A stretch of DNA of 64,000 nt from NCBI GenBank assembly GCA_030737875.1, contig CM060912.1:460416310-460480309 (forward strand), in the 5' to 3' direction. Every line of letters begins with the position of its first letter. Position 1 is the first letter of the stretch. The notes under the pieces were generated by a model. That model worked only from the letters and a program-made list of their open reading frames with translations. It searched no databases and was not told where the DNA came from. Source of the DNA: Allium sativum. Its lineage: Eukaryota; Streptophyta; Magnoliopsida; Asparagales; Amaryllidaceae. The position numbers were made by a program, and so were the translations under genes. This document shows, piece after piece, positions 32,598-45,756 of this stretch.

Positions 32598-33750
32598 GCC
32601 TGTGCAATAGCCACATTGTTATCTCAATGTAAATCAGCCACATTGTTATCGCAATGTAAATCACTAGATCAAGAATGAATTTAGTTCAATTATGAACTTC
32701 ATAATCCAAACATTTTATTTCTCAGAAATTTATTTCTTAATTTAACAACTAACATTATTCACAATAATTAATATGTTATCAATATATAACATTATAATTA
32801 TTGTGTCGCTCTCACTCAATTTCTTGTCTATACAAGTTTCAATGGTATTTTGTGGTTTTCGAGACATTTCGAATTCTATTTCATTCCCATTGGTATCTTG
32901 GAGACTGGTTCTCCTTTAAAAGGATGCCAATTCGAGCAATAAACATTTTATTCTCAGAGGATTTATAAAAATAATTTCCATTTGTTTCTTATGGATATTC
33001 CACAAAATAGTTATTCAGTTTGGGTCTGATCTTATCAGCGGTAGGATGATTAATAAATGCTTTGCATCTCAAATCTTCGCATTAGACACACTAGGACATT
33101 ACCTAGTCCATATCTTATATGGCGTCCTCATAGTCGTTTTAGTAGGATTAAATGCAATCGTTCTAGATTTAATTTATTGGAAGATCCATATGACTTATCA
33201 TTAATCGTACTATAATTTATAAGGTGTGATTTCTCCTTTCAGACACACCATTCTAATATGGTGTTATAGATGGAGTGATTTGTAAAACAATTTCAAACTC
33301 ATCTGGATAGTCATTAAATAATTGGCTTAAATATTCTCTTTGATCAGTTCGAGGAGAATTTATTTTCCATCAAAATTGGTTTTTAACTTCACTTTGAATT
33401 CATTGAGCTTTTCAATGGATTCTTATATGTGTTTCATAAGATACACATTTCTGTATCTGCCGATATCATCAATAGATATAACGAAGTAATAAAACCTGCC
33501 TCTAGCTTATGTATCCATTGCTCCATATACATCATTATGTGCGAGACCCAATACTTATCACTCATTCACTCTGTCAAGTGAAAGGTGATTAAGTTATTTT
33601 GCATAATAAATAAGATTTGCATTCTTCATATGTTTCAAAATCAAATGATCTGAAAATTCCATTATTATGGAGTTTTGATATACTTTCTTGTTTATATGAG
33701 CTAACTGGTAATGTTAAAGGTATGTTGGATTTAAATCGCTAAATTTAATC
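32598..33750 (-). pseudogene. pol: Copia B pol remnant: GAG-pre-integrase, integrase, fragment of RNase H
   Basis: Read on the minus strand from about 33750 downwards. A GAG-pre-integrase-like LAHINKK segment is followed by a decayed LGLAHNDVYG boundary and an integrase core trace (VYLMKH-like) near 33440. The PPGTPQHNGVSERRN-type motif, decayed, is at about 33270-33220, followed by the post-integrase segment (KAFINH, ADKIRPK, NYFYKSSENKMFIA). Reverse transcriptase is missing. At 32598-32630 CDNNVAIAQ is the copia RNase H motif, cut by gypsy-1 at its last codon. Stops are frequent. Confidence 0.75.
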
Positions 33751-35219
33751 CATCCATTATTTACGTCAAGTACGTTTAACGATTTATAGAGATCATTAAC
33801 TATTTGTGAAACTACATAGATATTTCATTTAAATAAAATGAATTACTATTGTTCTTCTATTACAAATGGAATTCAAACTTGTTTGAAAAGATTCATTATA
33901 ACTTTTATTTTATTTATTTAATTTAGCCAATACTTAAAACAAGAATCAACTTCCTATGGATAATCCAACAACATTTGCTTCATTTTCAATCGTAAGTCCA
34001 CTTGTCCTTTTATCAGACTTCTACTTATATTGTAATTTCTATAAATTTACATACATTTATGTAATTCATGTCTAGTACTAATACTAGAAATGTATAAGTA
34101 GATTGTTATAACATTTATATCTTATTCGGTGGAAGTCACATTTCAACTTTCAATTTAGATCTTCGATATTTGTAAAACAATTACGTTTAGATTGTTTGAG
34201 GACAATCCTCAAATTTGAATGTTAGTTAAGAAATTTGATTTAATTCAATTTATCCTTCTCAAGGATTAATTTAAATTATCAGAGTTATTTATCATTTAAT
34301 ATCAACAGTAGATAATAATAACTGATTCTTTAATATTTATTTAGTACAAAATTTTGACAATCAAAATTTATATTAACACAAACATATATATTTTAAACTA
34401 AAATACGTTCCCACTCAAATTAACATCCCTCTCTCTCACTCTCTCTTTCTCTCTCCCTCTCTATGTATATACATATATATATTTATATCAGTACACATAT
34501 AATGGGGTTCCATGATCCATATCTGGTCATGCCTTGGCCGACCTTTGGCTAATCCCCAAAACACAACCTTTTGGTATACATCTTATGTCAATTATATTGT
34601 GTATATAATTCTTGAATCGCATGATGAACATTTTGTTCAATATTATTCATTTGCTCAAAATATAGAATAATTCATGATGTTTTCCCTAAGCCATAACCTT
34701 ATTATGCAACTTAGTTAAGTCAAACCCAATAATACAATTCAATTTCACTTTTACTCCGTCGCATATAACCAAAATAAAAGGATGCACAATGCTTTAGCAT
34801 TACCCACATCAAATGAGTTTGGACACTGATGAGTGTATTATTGGAAGTCCTCACCGTGACTTAATATAACAATTTATTTTAAAGGAATTTTGTAATTCAA
34901 AGCAAGAAACAATATTAGAGTTATTTACATATATCAAATATATGTATTTCATATCTGTAATATTAGTTGGATTTGAATAATACATATATGAACCACATGC
35001 ATATGTATTTAAATTCAGTGACATATATATAAGAATCATACTTACATATTTCTTTTGAACATTTCAAAACAATCGGTTATTATAACTTTTGTATCAAATG
35101 CAATAAACAAATCTTAAATGGATTTTTTATTAACCAATTTTATTTTATATATATATATGTGACATTTAGCCTACTATAGAACCATTATAAAATCACATGT
35201 TACATAGCCTCTTCTTCCT

Positions 35220-35221
<2 letters not shown>
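33751..35221 (-). mobile_element. Copia B upstream internal region, degenerate
   Basis: By position this should contain copia gag, protease and 5' leader, but I cannot follow a frame. A CT-rich stretch (about 34425-34466) runs into AT repeats. The rest is AT-rich and non-coding. Confidence 0.4.

Positions 35222-35304
<83 letters not shown>
35222..35304. repeat. TA dinucleotide microsatellite, about 83 bp
   Basis: Uninterrupted TA repeat directly before the short LINE fragment. A second AT run (35505-35528) follows that fragment, so the fragment appears to be inserted in or tailed by the microsatellite. Confidence 0.9.
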
Positions 35305-35307
<3 letters not shown>

Positions 35308-35504
35308 AGTCTGGAGCTGTTTGCTCAGATGTAGCGAGTCAAGTGGGGTGGTCTCATCATGGGCTGGGTTTATATTAGATTAGTTTTAGAGTTCCTTTTA
35401 TTTTCATGTTGTTCTTTATTTTGCTCTTCTAATTGTAACGGTTAGTATGCTAACCTGTCTACTGTATTGCTTTTTATATTATAATAAAGTGAACCAATTT
35501 TCAA
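35305..35504 (+). mobile_element. Short LINE 3' end fragment
   Basis: About 200 bp ending with TTAGTATGCTAACCTGTCTA, CTGTATTGCTTTTTATATT and AATAAAG. This is the form of the 3' ends of plant L1-like elements. There is no coding part, so it is severely 5'-truncated, as is usual for LINE insertions. A SINE mobilised by such a LINE is the alternative. Confidence 0.5.
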
Positions 35505-35899
35505 ATATATATATATATATATATATATTGATCAAAAGAATATACATATAAATTTATTTTATATTTTTGAAAATGGGTAAACTGCCTCTTTAAAAACCTG
35601 CACTAGGACTCATCGTGAGTATTAGGCAGGGAAAAAGAGTGCGGTGCTTTATTGACAACGAATCAATAAAAATGTATAGAGTATAAAGGTCAGCCAGCAA
35701 CAAAATTAAACAGCTGCCTACCCAAAATAAATTGCATTTAAGACATAACTGGCAGCAAATGAAAAGAACAAGTCACCAACCGACACGTGCCATTACAGAA
35801 CATAACACCACGCATCATCTGAAGGAAATAATCACTTCAGAACTAGTAATTCTCCAATTCGAAGAACCATAATAATTGCAAACTCGAAAATGAATCATC

Positions 35900-36316
35900 C
35901 CGCATCCAATAGGTTGACTCCCCAATGCTCGGCGATATCCATGTCCAAACTACTCTCGTCCTTCCTATTTCTCGATCTACCAAGTAAATATCTTACTTCA
36001 ATTTCTATAAACACCCACCTTTTGTATTTGTCCTAAAATTTATTACTGTGTAATCTCAGATTTCTTTCATTCCATATGTAATAAACAGTCATTGTGATTG
36101 CGAAAAAAGCAGCGTCTTGACTGAAGGTAGCGGAGGAGAAAGTATTCTTGAGAAGCTCGATTTCGCCTTCCAGGGATAGAGATCTTGTTTGAGATGGAAC
36201 AATTCCCAATTTTAGCCGACATCTAACCCATAGTTAAGCAGCATATAAGCAGTGAAAAAACAGGTGATTTCTAGATTCAGTCTCTTCATTACATAGGACA
36301 GTCATCGGATCGACGT
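35900..36316 (-). pseudogene. LINE zf-RVT C-terminal part
   Basis: The minus strand from 36316 reads DPMTVLCNEETESRNHLFFHC, a typical zf-RVT signature with C, H and C ligands, then LW and more decayed sequence ending around LDMDIAEHWGVNLLDAG. A stop lies just after HCLYAA. It continues the frame that stops at 42308. Confidence 0.75.
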
Positions 36317-39300
36317 TATAACATCCCAGAATTTTAGCGAGTTAATAATTAATTTATTTAATTATTTTAAATGACAGTTGAACATATAAATTATAATTTA
36401 ATTATAATCGAGCTCGTAATGTTGCGGCAGTTCGTAATATTACGATTTGAACTTCAACTGAGTGTACAGAATCCGTTTTAAGTCGAAACAAGAAATGTTC
36501 GAAGCTGGTGAAGTATATTTTTCTAATGGAAGAGAAAAATCGGGACTTCGTCGGGTAGATTTTTATATGTGATCAAATCATATTTTAAAGTGGTCGCTAT
36601 GGAACGTTTATAAGCCAAAACGATATATTTAATTATAATTAAATATTGACTTCGAAATTGGACAAATCCTTTTAGACGTATTTATAATCTAATTTTTAGA
36701 ATTTTTATGTAATTTTTATTTTGGAAAATAAGCACTTTTTATTTTGGAATATTTTGCACCCTATATCAACATTTCGGGGTTTCACAAAATAAGTTAACGG
36801 ACCTATTATTTTTTTTTTGGGATCGTGGCACCTTGCTCATCTCAATGGTATTTTTATTTTTGTCATTAACAGTTCGTAAATAAACGGAGTTTTATGTAAT
36901 AGAATACCGATATTGTCGCTTTAGGAAAACAAGACATATGTGCTTCATGTAACTTTATTTACCTACACACCATACGAATAATTGTTTTTCTTTTTAGGCT
37001 ACTTATTTCTGACGTGAGGAAGAGAAAAATAAGAGAAACTTATTTACATTGTTCATGTGTCACAAGTGGAATTACAATAACATTCAAGGAAACGATCAGT
37101 AAGCAAAGTTGGGAGAAAAATAGAGAATCTAACAATCTATAGAAAAATGGAGTAAAATACCCAAAAGCATGTAGATAACCAAATGGTGTGCTGTCAAAAC
37201 AAATCAATGCTTATAAATTGAATGGAATTCCCATTTGGAGATGGCGTACGCAACGCAAGAGGCTTCTTGTTCATACCATAAGCCATATTTGTACAATCAT
37301 CTCCCTTTCAGCAGTCACGACAATGCCCAAGAATAGTATAGTACCTATTTTATTTGGCATTGAAGTATCCAAACCAATAATTAAATAAAAAATATCAAAT
37401 GTAGTGTACTGAGTAAACCTACTTATCAATAGCATGTCCATATGCCTTAGCAAGCAAATATACTTAAGTCTAAATGTACATGTATAGTGTACATCTACGA
37501 TGCCTACCCCGCAGTGTCCATTTTCTGCACATGCTTAGGTACTTCTTTCTTCACGGTTAAGTCAATCAGTGAAAGAAAATGATGGAAACTAGTTTTGAAA
37601 ATCTAACCCATTTAAAAACACACCCTGAGTTTTCAAATCAGTTGTACCCAATGTAAAATAAAATACTGCAGATGACCCTATATGCTCAGCTACAAAAGAA
37701 ATATATATCTCCTTTGCTATGTATTTTCTAATCTACCGGATACTCTATATACATTAAGTCTCCTTCTCAGCAAACGCATAAATCACTGTGTTATGGATAG
37801 TCACAATCCTTTCTGTACAGAACGGTCATGTTCTTGCACAGACCAACGCAAACATATGATGAGAAAATACGAGCACTAGCAATACCGAAGTACTACCTAA
37901 CAACATGGCTGCCTACACTATGATTTCTTCATTTCCAATTCTCCTCGACTATAAATTAAGCACGCTACCTTTGTGTATCTCCTCTGGAGTGAGTCGAAAA
38001 ATTTAATGGTGCTCAAATTAAGTCAGTGAGGCTTGAGTTAAATTATTATATAAAAAATGATGAAGGCGTGTCTGTATGTGAGCATACATACGGGATGGAG
38101 AGACGCGTGAGTATTGACGCGGAAAGAGGAAGTCTTCTGACACTTTTCAAATGAAGGATGCGAGCTGGGTTAGGGGATGATCGAATGGTATGAATACACA
38201 GAAAGGAGCTCGTTGGGTTGGTCATGCATGGAGGGTGGCTGCTCACCGTAAGTTATGTATATTTGCATGGAAAGAGGAAAGTGTGGAACCGTGAATTTAA
38301 AGATGGAGGAGAGGGATATGTTCTGTGTGATATGAAAAGGGATGTGGGTGTTTAATTGAGAAGATGGACTTCCTTTTAAAGGTCAAGGCTCAAGAAGGAA
38401 AAAGGGAACAAATGGTGCGCTGCCGTTATTATCTGGAACCGGAGATGGTAAGTGGAAAGGAGAAGGGAAGATTACAATTAACGTGAAGGTGGGGTTGGAG
38501 CACAACATGGCATCCTTGTTCACGTTTCAAAACTGAAATGGAATCAATAAGGTTTGGCAATGACTAGATTATCAAAGTTTAAAATTTGTTGGAGCGTCCG
38601 TTTAATGAAAACGATGGGAACTTTATAATGATTGTATGATGCAAAATGCTGAATGCAGTTCGTTTTGGAAACCAGGTCTATACCGGAGGTCACACATTTT
38701 CAAAGAAGAAAAGGGGTACTACTCAAAAAGGGGCAACGGGTTTCAGCAACGATGTTTGCCAAAGAAAGGGGATTTATTACAGTATGTGCGGTCTGGATCT
38801 ATAAGTGGTAATGGGCCGCGAAATATTAAACGATGAGGCTCAAAAGATTTAATTAAATTAAATTAAATGAAATTTATTTAATGAGTATGCGAACTCGTTA
38901 ACGTGATTTTTCGAACCTAGAGTGTCAGAATTATGAACTGTTTGGCACGTCGAAATCTTATGGCATAAGCTCACAATGGAATTGGTTTGAAACCATTGGG
39001 AGGTCATTACAATTTATAGCGAAATAAACTGTCGGCTCTGAATCAAATCAACCGACAGTTATCGTTATTTAACGATAAACCACCAAGGTGAGTAAATCTC
39101 ACTAGCTCTACTTAGTTTATATTTTCATAACATATTTTTAGAACTGATAATATTGATTGATTGCTGTGTGTTAATTGGTTGGTTGAAATGCTAATTGATT
39201 AGTTAAAAAAATATCGATGTAGTTATATATATCGTTAATTAAATATTGATTCTATTGATCAGAATATTTCATGTTGAAATGAAATTGATGTGAATTATAT

Positions 39301-42300
39301 TGTGTAAATTCTCTGGGTGCAGGGAAACAAGTCGGAGGGATCTAACTGGATTCCTCAACATTTATTTTACTGTTTTCATATATTGTGATATATGATATGT
39401 TGCTGATTATGGGTGTTTGGATGATATTGTACATTGTTATATGGTATGTTAAATACCATAAGGAATACTGAAATGTAAAAACGGAATTTTCAAAGTGTAT
39501 ATTGGAAATAAAATATATTTATATAAAATCAAATGATTTTATGAAAAAGGAATTTCAAAGTGGATATTGAATTTTAGGATTTTATAAAATCAATGGATTT
39601 TATAAAAGGAAATATTTGTAAAACAAATAGAATTGAAAAGGAAATATTTGCAAAGCAAATAGAATTGAAAAGGAAATATTTGTAAAACAAATAGAATTGA
39701 AAAGGAAATATTTGGAATCATTTATAGATAGAATAATAAAATTGATATTTATTTAGAAAATAAATAAGATATCATAAAAAGGAAATACTTGAAAAGTGAA
39801 TGGAATAGTATAAAGGAGAATTTTATATTTGAAAGATTTAGACCCGTGCTTCGCACATGGGTATAACATGATATGGATTTAAAGCAAAGATTTTAAATAG
39901 AATCTATTATAACTGATAGATTGAGAAGATAAATTTATAAATAATATTTTATAAATTAAATGAAATGTTTATCATTGGATAAATAGAATATATAAGTCGG
40001 GACTTATATAGAGAAGTAAGAATCGATTTCAACATCGATAATTGAAACTGAATATGGACGTAGAGTTAATCAAAGGAGTTAATCAAAATGTGTTAATCAA
40101 AGCGAAAGAGAGATTATCGAATATAGTTTATTCGAAAGGAGATATCTTATAGAGATTATTCGAAAGAGAGTTATACATTGAAATTCGATTATATCGAATT
40201 CGGGAAAATACACTTTCCGCTTTTAATCAAGATTTAATGATTTCTTCATAAATTGTCTATTTAATTATTTAGTTAAATTAAGGAATAAAAGTTATATTTT
40301 GAAGTTGGATATTTAAGAAGAAGGGATTATAACGCTATAATCAACGTTTTAAAATAAAGAAGTAGATTCATAAATACAATCCGAGTTACGTAAGGAAGTT
40401 GTTAAAGATTTACAAGTTGAACTTTGTCTATTTCGAGGTTAGGAATGTTGTTCAGTTAAGGTCTAAGAGGTAATTATACCCCAACTTGATTGACTTCGTT
40501 TTTAACTCAGGGATGGGTAAGGTTTGATAGTGAAGGTTGATTAAGTTAATTTAGTTAATGAGTGTAATGGTTTGAATTGGCTTAGTGATGTTTTGTTTAA
40601 ACATCTGTTTAAATCAAATAAAGGAGTTTTGGAAATGTTTTACAAATAAGAATAAGAAATGTTTTCTAATATAGAAAATAAGGAATGGAGCAAATATGGA
40701 AATGTTTTCCAATGATTAATAAAGTATATCTTCTAAATTTAGAAAATAAGAATTTTCAAATATATAGAAATGGGAAATGAATAAATTAATGATAAATTAA
40801 ATAAAAGGAGATAAATATTGAATGTTGGTTGATCGATCGAATTTCTATTTGGAAATAAGATCGTTGGTTGTACACCTATTTTTCTTTGATAGTTAAATCA
40901 CGGACTATCGAAGTTTTTGACCATTTTTCCATCGTCAATAAGGAGAGACCGGAATTAGATTCATTATCTGAAAACCACTCTGTATGGACGTTAGCGTTGC
41001 GATCAATTATGATGAAGATAATTGAAGACAGAGTTTATGCAAGGGCTATCCTGTTTACAGAATAGTGCCTTCGGTTTGTCCAGTCCCAGGACAACGTGAA
41101 TGGACGAATGTCTGATAAAGTATATCTAATGGATCGCGTAAGTTGATCTCTTCAAACGTACTTACGTTTGGTGGCGGAGGAATTCGTTTCTCTTAGCTTT
41201 ATACCCGTGGTATTTTTGGGGAAATTAATTTATGATCTGGCGGGTATGACGATGTGGCATTCAAAGTAAATGGTGGTTAGATGTTCCAAAAGATATGTTA
41301 TGACCTCAAGCCTCATTAACTGAGAAATGACAGAAATCGGGCAGGCAGCATGGCTAGGTGGGTCGCTCCCATTAGGATGTATATCACCTATCTAGAGAAA
41401 ATCTATTTCATTCTTTTATCTATTTTCGATGTTGTCCCTTTTCGGGAAACGGTGGGTAGCTCCCAACCGTTGGTGATATACATTTGATACACTCAAGCGA
41501 AATGAGTGGTCGGTCATGTGTGGGCCGGGTTGCAAGACGTTCTTGTTGAACCCAGTGTATTCGCCTCTAGAGATACACTATCGGCAGGTGGTCCCATACC
41601 ATGTCATAGACGGAATCGAATCTCCAATAAGCGCCCGCGGTTTTGTTTGTATACTATATATGTGGAACGTGAGATGTAAGCGTTCTGCTAGATTGTTAAT
41701 TACTTGTGATTAGACATTATTATAATATCAAAGAAGTATTGATTTCCAAAAGTGTTTTAGGTTATCGTAAGGTAAAAACCGTCTGTGTTTATGTGTGGAT
41801 CGGTCTTACGATTACCTATTCTTTGAAAAGGATTTTGAAAAGTTAAACCAAATGATTTGAGTTTACTCACACCAGTTCCATGACTGACCCAGAGTTTATT
41901 TTGTTTTGTTTTCCCTAAACTCTTGGGTGCCCAAATTTGTACGGGCAGTCAAGTAGTTCAGGTCTTTACAGATATACTTGGAGAAGCTTGAAGCAAGAGG
42001 CTTCAGGATTATATAGCTATTGTTATTTCTGTAGTGGTAAGTGTTGTACTCTGATAATGTTATTATATATATATACTGTTTTATTGCAAAGTTATGTTAT
42101 ATATTATATTTTTCGTTTTGTTGTGAGATTCGTATTACTCTGATTCTGTTCTGTGGTGCTCTTCTTCTTCTTCTATTCTAATTTTCTATCTTATCTATTC
42201 TCACCCTCTAACTTCTTTCTATTAATGATCAGGTATTTCCGATGTTCGAATAGTCAACATGGCAGTCGTGTGTTGATTTTCGGAGTCGAAAATACCAGTT

Positions 42301-42307
42301 CGTTACA
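36317..42307 (+). repeat. Solo LTR of the LARD-2 family (5991 bp) inside the LINE
   Basis: Start (TATAACATCCC) and end (CAGTTCGTTACA) align with the LARD-2 LTR at 9761-15645, as do the GAGCTC/GCGGCAGTTCG block near 36410, the TCGAATATAG repeats near 40120, the hairpin at 41764-41771/41805-41812 and the end hairpins (41891-41947). No primer site, purine tract or second LTR flanks it, so it is a solo LTR left by recombination. The start is TA instead of TG. I find no clear target duplication. About 36700-38850 has no counterpart that I recognise in LARD-2, and I see nothing coding in it. Confidence 0.8.
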
Positions 42308-43340
42308 TAACCCCACTGTATCATGATATCTTTTGTACTTACACAGTTTAGAACAGCTTTGTAAGTACACAGGGACATTTTTGGACTGTTTATATTATGC
42401 CACACCATTTTACACAACACCAGTTCACTTTCTTAGGTCCTACCAATGTCCCACACTGAATAGAATATGAACCCCTCCTTTTTATTAAGCCAACTCCAGT
42501 AGTCTTCGTCACCATTGGACTGTAAACTCACCTCATTGACTTGTGAAGCAATTTGCGTCGCAACCGCTAGACAATTAGGATTTAGGACTCCGTCCCGTAT
42601 AATATGATTACAGTATATACCTCTCCACCAAAAAGGCTAAGATGATCTCATCCTAACAATTTCACCATGATATCACTATTAATCCGTGGCTCGACCCGTA
42701 GCATAGTATCTCGACCATTGACAATACATCTTTTAATGCAATTCAGACTCTGTTGTCTATGTCTAAGGATTGACTTCCAAGTTCCAGAGCAATTATTGTC
42801 GACATTCATAGCCCAAAAAAATTCCATTACAATATCTTTTCATCATCCAATTTTTCCATAAACTCTTGCCGTTAACGAAATGCCAAAGAAGTTTAAGGGA
42901 TGTCGTTGTTTTTATGTCTCTAAAATTACGTAGTCCTACCCCTCCTTCAGCCTTGGGTGTGCACATCTTGTCCCATACGATTTTGTGTCTTTTTCCCGCT
43001 TAGATGAAGTTTGCACATAGTTTGTTAATTTTACTTATTGTAGGCTCCGGTATTTGATAAGTCATCATCCAATACAAATCCATAGGTGTTATCACAGTGC
43101 GTATCAACTCAATCTTCCCAGCCATTAAAAGTAGTCTACAATCCCAGTTGTCCATCTTACACCTAATTTTATCAATAAGATCACCACAATCAGCGTAGCA
43201 TAAATAATTACATGAGAGAGGAACTCCCAATATACACATGAATATTTCTAGCATTTTCCGGAAATAGGTATAGATACTCACAGACCCTTTCATAAATGAC
43301 AACACATAATTCATGTCTTAAGTGTTCAGTTCAATCCCAA
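42308..43340 (-). pseudogene. LINE reverse transcriptase C-terminal part
   Basis: From about 43314 the frame reads GVPLS, then a DKI-x-x-KM-x-NW segment, AGKIELIRTVITPM, YWM and INKLCANF. It passes a stop, then KIVWDKMCTPKAEGGVGLRNF with LWHF and the start of the zf-RVT domain. This order is typical of plant L1-like ORF2. There is no catalytic FADD motif, because the 5' part is missing. The frame ends at the solo LTR border. Confidence 0.8.
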
Positions 43341-43730
43341 TTAAAAAAAATCTTACATTGAGATAATGCTTATACTAACACCTATATGCTATTGAAATAG
43401 CACATTCAGTTAAAATTTCAATGTATTTGTATACATAGTACTTCAAATCGAACTTCTGGAACCTGCCTAATCTCATCTGCCCTTTGGAATTGCCATGGAA
43501 TCTTCATCAACATGTCTATCCATTCTTGTACATAAGCTCAGTCACACTAATTTATGTTGCAAGATTAAATCTGCATATATATACCATCACATGTATTAGT
43601 AGATTGTCTTTCAATTGAAAATAAACAATGCAGTAGTTATGCATTATATACATATATATGTATGCATATATACATATCAATCATATATATATCACTATTT
43701 AAATTCAAACACACACACACATATATATCA

Positions 43731-43763
<33 letters not shown>

Positions 43764-43950
43764 ATATATATATATATAAGAAATACAAACTTATTTGTTT
43801 GCTGGTGGATAACAGGTTCCCTATCTGGTGTTTATCTTCATAGGAACCAGAATTCCCTGTTACAATACTTATAATGTCTAAAACATTTGAATAGCATTGA
43901 TGAATAAACACCAACAAGTTTTAATACAAAATAACAGAGTGAATCATATA
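43341..43950. mobile_element. Unassigned copia B interior with AC/AT microsatellites
   Basis: By position this belongs to the copia B leader or gag. It contains an AC run (about 43710-43721) and AT/GTAT runs (about 43733-43778). I recognise no gene; short frames at 43662-43917 are translations of the microsatellite. Confidence 0.4.
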
Positions 43951-44208
43951 CAGGGTCGGTCCTGGGCCCAGGATGTCTGGGCGACCGCCCAAGCCCAACA
44001 GAGGAGGAGGGGCTCAATTCATTAGGAGATAATAAAAAATATAGACATTTTTATTATTGTTGGAAAGCAAATTGGTTGAGCGGTACGTACATAGGCTAGT
44101 GTGTTGAAAGACTTTGGCTTTGTTTTTAGATCCTCGCTACTGCAATTTTTATTTTCTGATCCAATCAAGCACTTGCCCAGGGCCCAATTTAAGCTTGAAC
44201 TGGACTTG
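43951..44208. mobile_element. Non-autonomous hAT-like DNA transposon, about 258 bp
   Basis: The left end is CAGGGTCGGTCCTGGGCCCA; the right end, read inward on the other strand, is CAAGTCCAGTTCAAGC, a decayed version of a CAGGGCCGG-type hAT terminus. GCCCAGGGCCC occurs inside the right end. The flanks are ATCATATA (43943-43950) and ATCGCATA (44209-44216), an 8-bp target duplication with two changes. No transposase is present. Confidence 0.6.
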
Positions 44209-44433
44209 ATCGCATACATGTTTAAATCATAGTATCGAACCAAGCAAAGTATTCAGACATGACAAATATATAAATATATATCTCAGACTATGATCAAAAT
44301 TGCAGGAATCTTAGCTATTATTAAAACACATTCAATTTAATAACTAAGGTTCATGCATTTTATCATGTATGCATATAATCGGATTTTTATATCCATTAAA
44401 ATGTTAAGCTGCAACATATTATACAATAAATAC
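44209..44433. mobile_element. Copia B interior up to the gypsy-2 insertion
   Basis: AT-rich, non-coding. The last five bases, AATAC (44429-44433), are the left copy of the gypsy-2 target duplication. Confidence 0.5.
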
Positions 44434-45756
44434 TGTGACACCCCACATCCGTTAATGTCACTCACTAAGGGAATGCATTAAGTTTCGTGAAGCGCTATAG
44501 GTAAACAGACACATAATAATTACAAAACAGATATAAATATGGCAACAATGGAAATTTTAAATTTTTATTTCAACCATAAAGAATAATATCGTGGTCCACA
44601 ATTTCATAAGTCACAAAAACCATTACAATAAAACAACTTCTGTCTTGCATCATCAGTGTACATAAGAATTTAAAAAACATAATTCCCCAATTTAAAGAGT
44701 TAAGCCATAGTAGAGACAAGAACATGAGCCATACTTCAAAAGTAGCTCCTAGCAAGATGATATCTGAGTCCTGATTAAGTCTGAGTGTTTCCTCCCTGAG
44801 AATCTGGGGGGAAAACAGAAGAAAGAAGGAGAAACAACAGGGTCAGACATAAAGTCTGGCGAGTCTAGTTACTTTTAGCTAGTAGATAAATAAAAGCAAC
44901 ATGATAGGCATATAAAGATGATAAGAGATAGATCACTACATAAATGGCAGGTGTGACAAGGTAAGCAAGATAAGGTGTATGTGCCTCACTAATGATTACT
45001 CTGCACTATTACTAGTATAACTGAAATGAGATGATCCCTTCCACTATAAGTTGGTAGGCTTAGGGCATACGTCCAAGTGTACCATAACCACTACCCTAAT
45101 CGATCGGCTCCCTACTCCGTAGATATCATGTGCTGGCCCCACAGTAGGAGGTATCACTTCCTAAAGTGGCAACCCTAGATGTGCACAACCATATCTACTG
45201 GTGTCACAATCGTCTTAGCCTCCTCTGTCTGTCCCATGCACGTATATGTCCCCGGTCGGTTTGCGCTGCCCACACCATCCATCTCGTTTGGATCTTTTAT
45301 AATCAATCAGTAAGCGTGCCCCTTCTCCGCCTAGTACGAAGTTCTTTACTTGATACCAAATTCGGGTTACTAACTGAAATGGGTCCCACACAATATGATA
45401 CAAGCTCTCCCCCTTATCTTGTATCCCCACTAGGTTTTCCACACTTAGGTGTCTTTAATTACATAGCCCTATACCAGTTATGCTTACCCTAAAGGGTGTC
45501 TTTAATTACATAACTTCATTACATTATCTACCGGTTATGTATACCACTAGGTGTCTTTAATTACATAACCTTATTGTGTTAAGTTCGTGGGCCTATATAT
45601 AAGTATTACCCACCCCCTAGTTTACTTAACCAACCCACTACCCATCCAATTTTACTTAACCCTAACTTAAGTTCATAATCATACAATCTTTATGGATTAA
45701 ATAATTTTAAGTAGTCCAATTCTTTGCCATGTCCATTTATTGTTTTATAATGGGCT

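Larger units (their letters stand above)
35570..43340 (-). mobile_element. Minus-strand LINE (L1-like), 5'-truncated and split by a solo LTR
   Basis: The right part (42308 to about 43340) encodes the C-terminal part of reverse transcriptase; the left part (about 35570-36316) encodes the rest of the zinc-binding RT-associated domain and the 3' end. The two parts join in one frame when 36317-42307 is removed. The 3' end is near 35570, where AAAATATAAAATAAA on the minus strand could be a tail. The 5' end is truncated within RT. The LINE is itself inside copia B. Confidence 0.75.

Noticed and set aside
43662..43917. Open frames on both strands rich in Y and I.
   Set aside because: They are translations of AT and AC microsatellites.
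45166..45492. 108-codon plus-strand frame in the gypsy-2 3' LTR.
   Set aside because: It is partly preserved in the other LTR at 57542-57776 only as shared LTR sequence; it is antisense to the element and has no domain.
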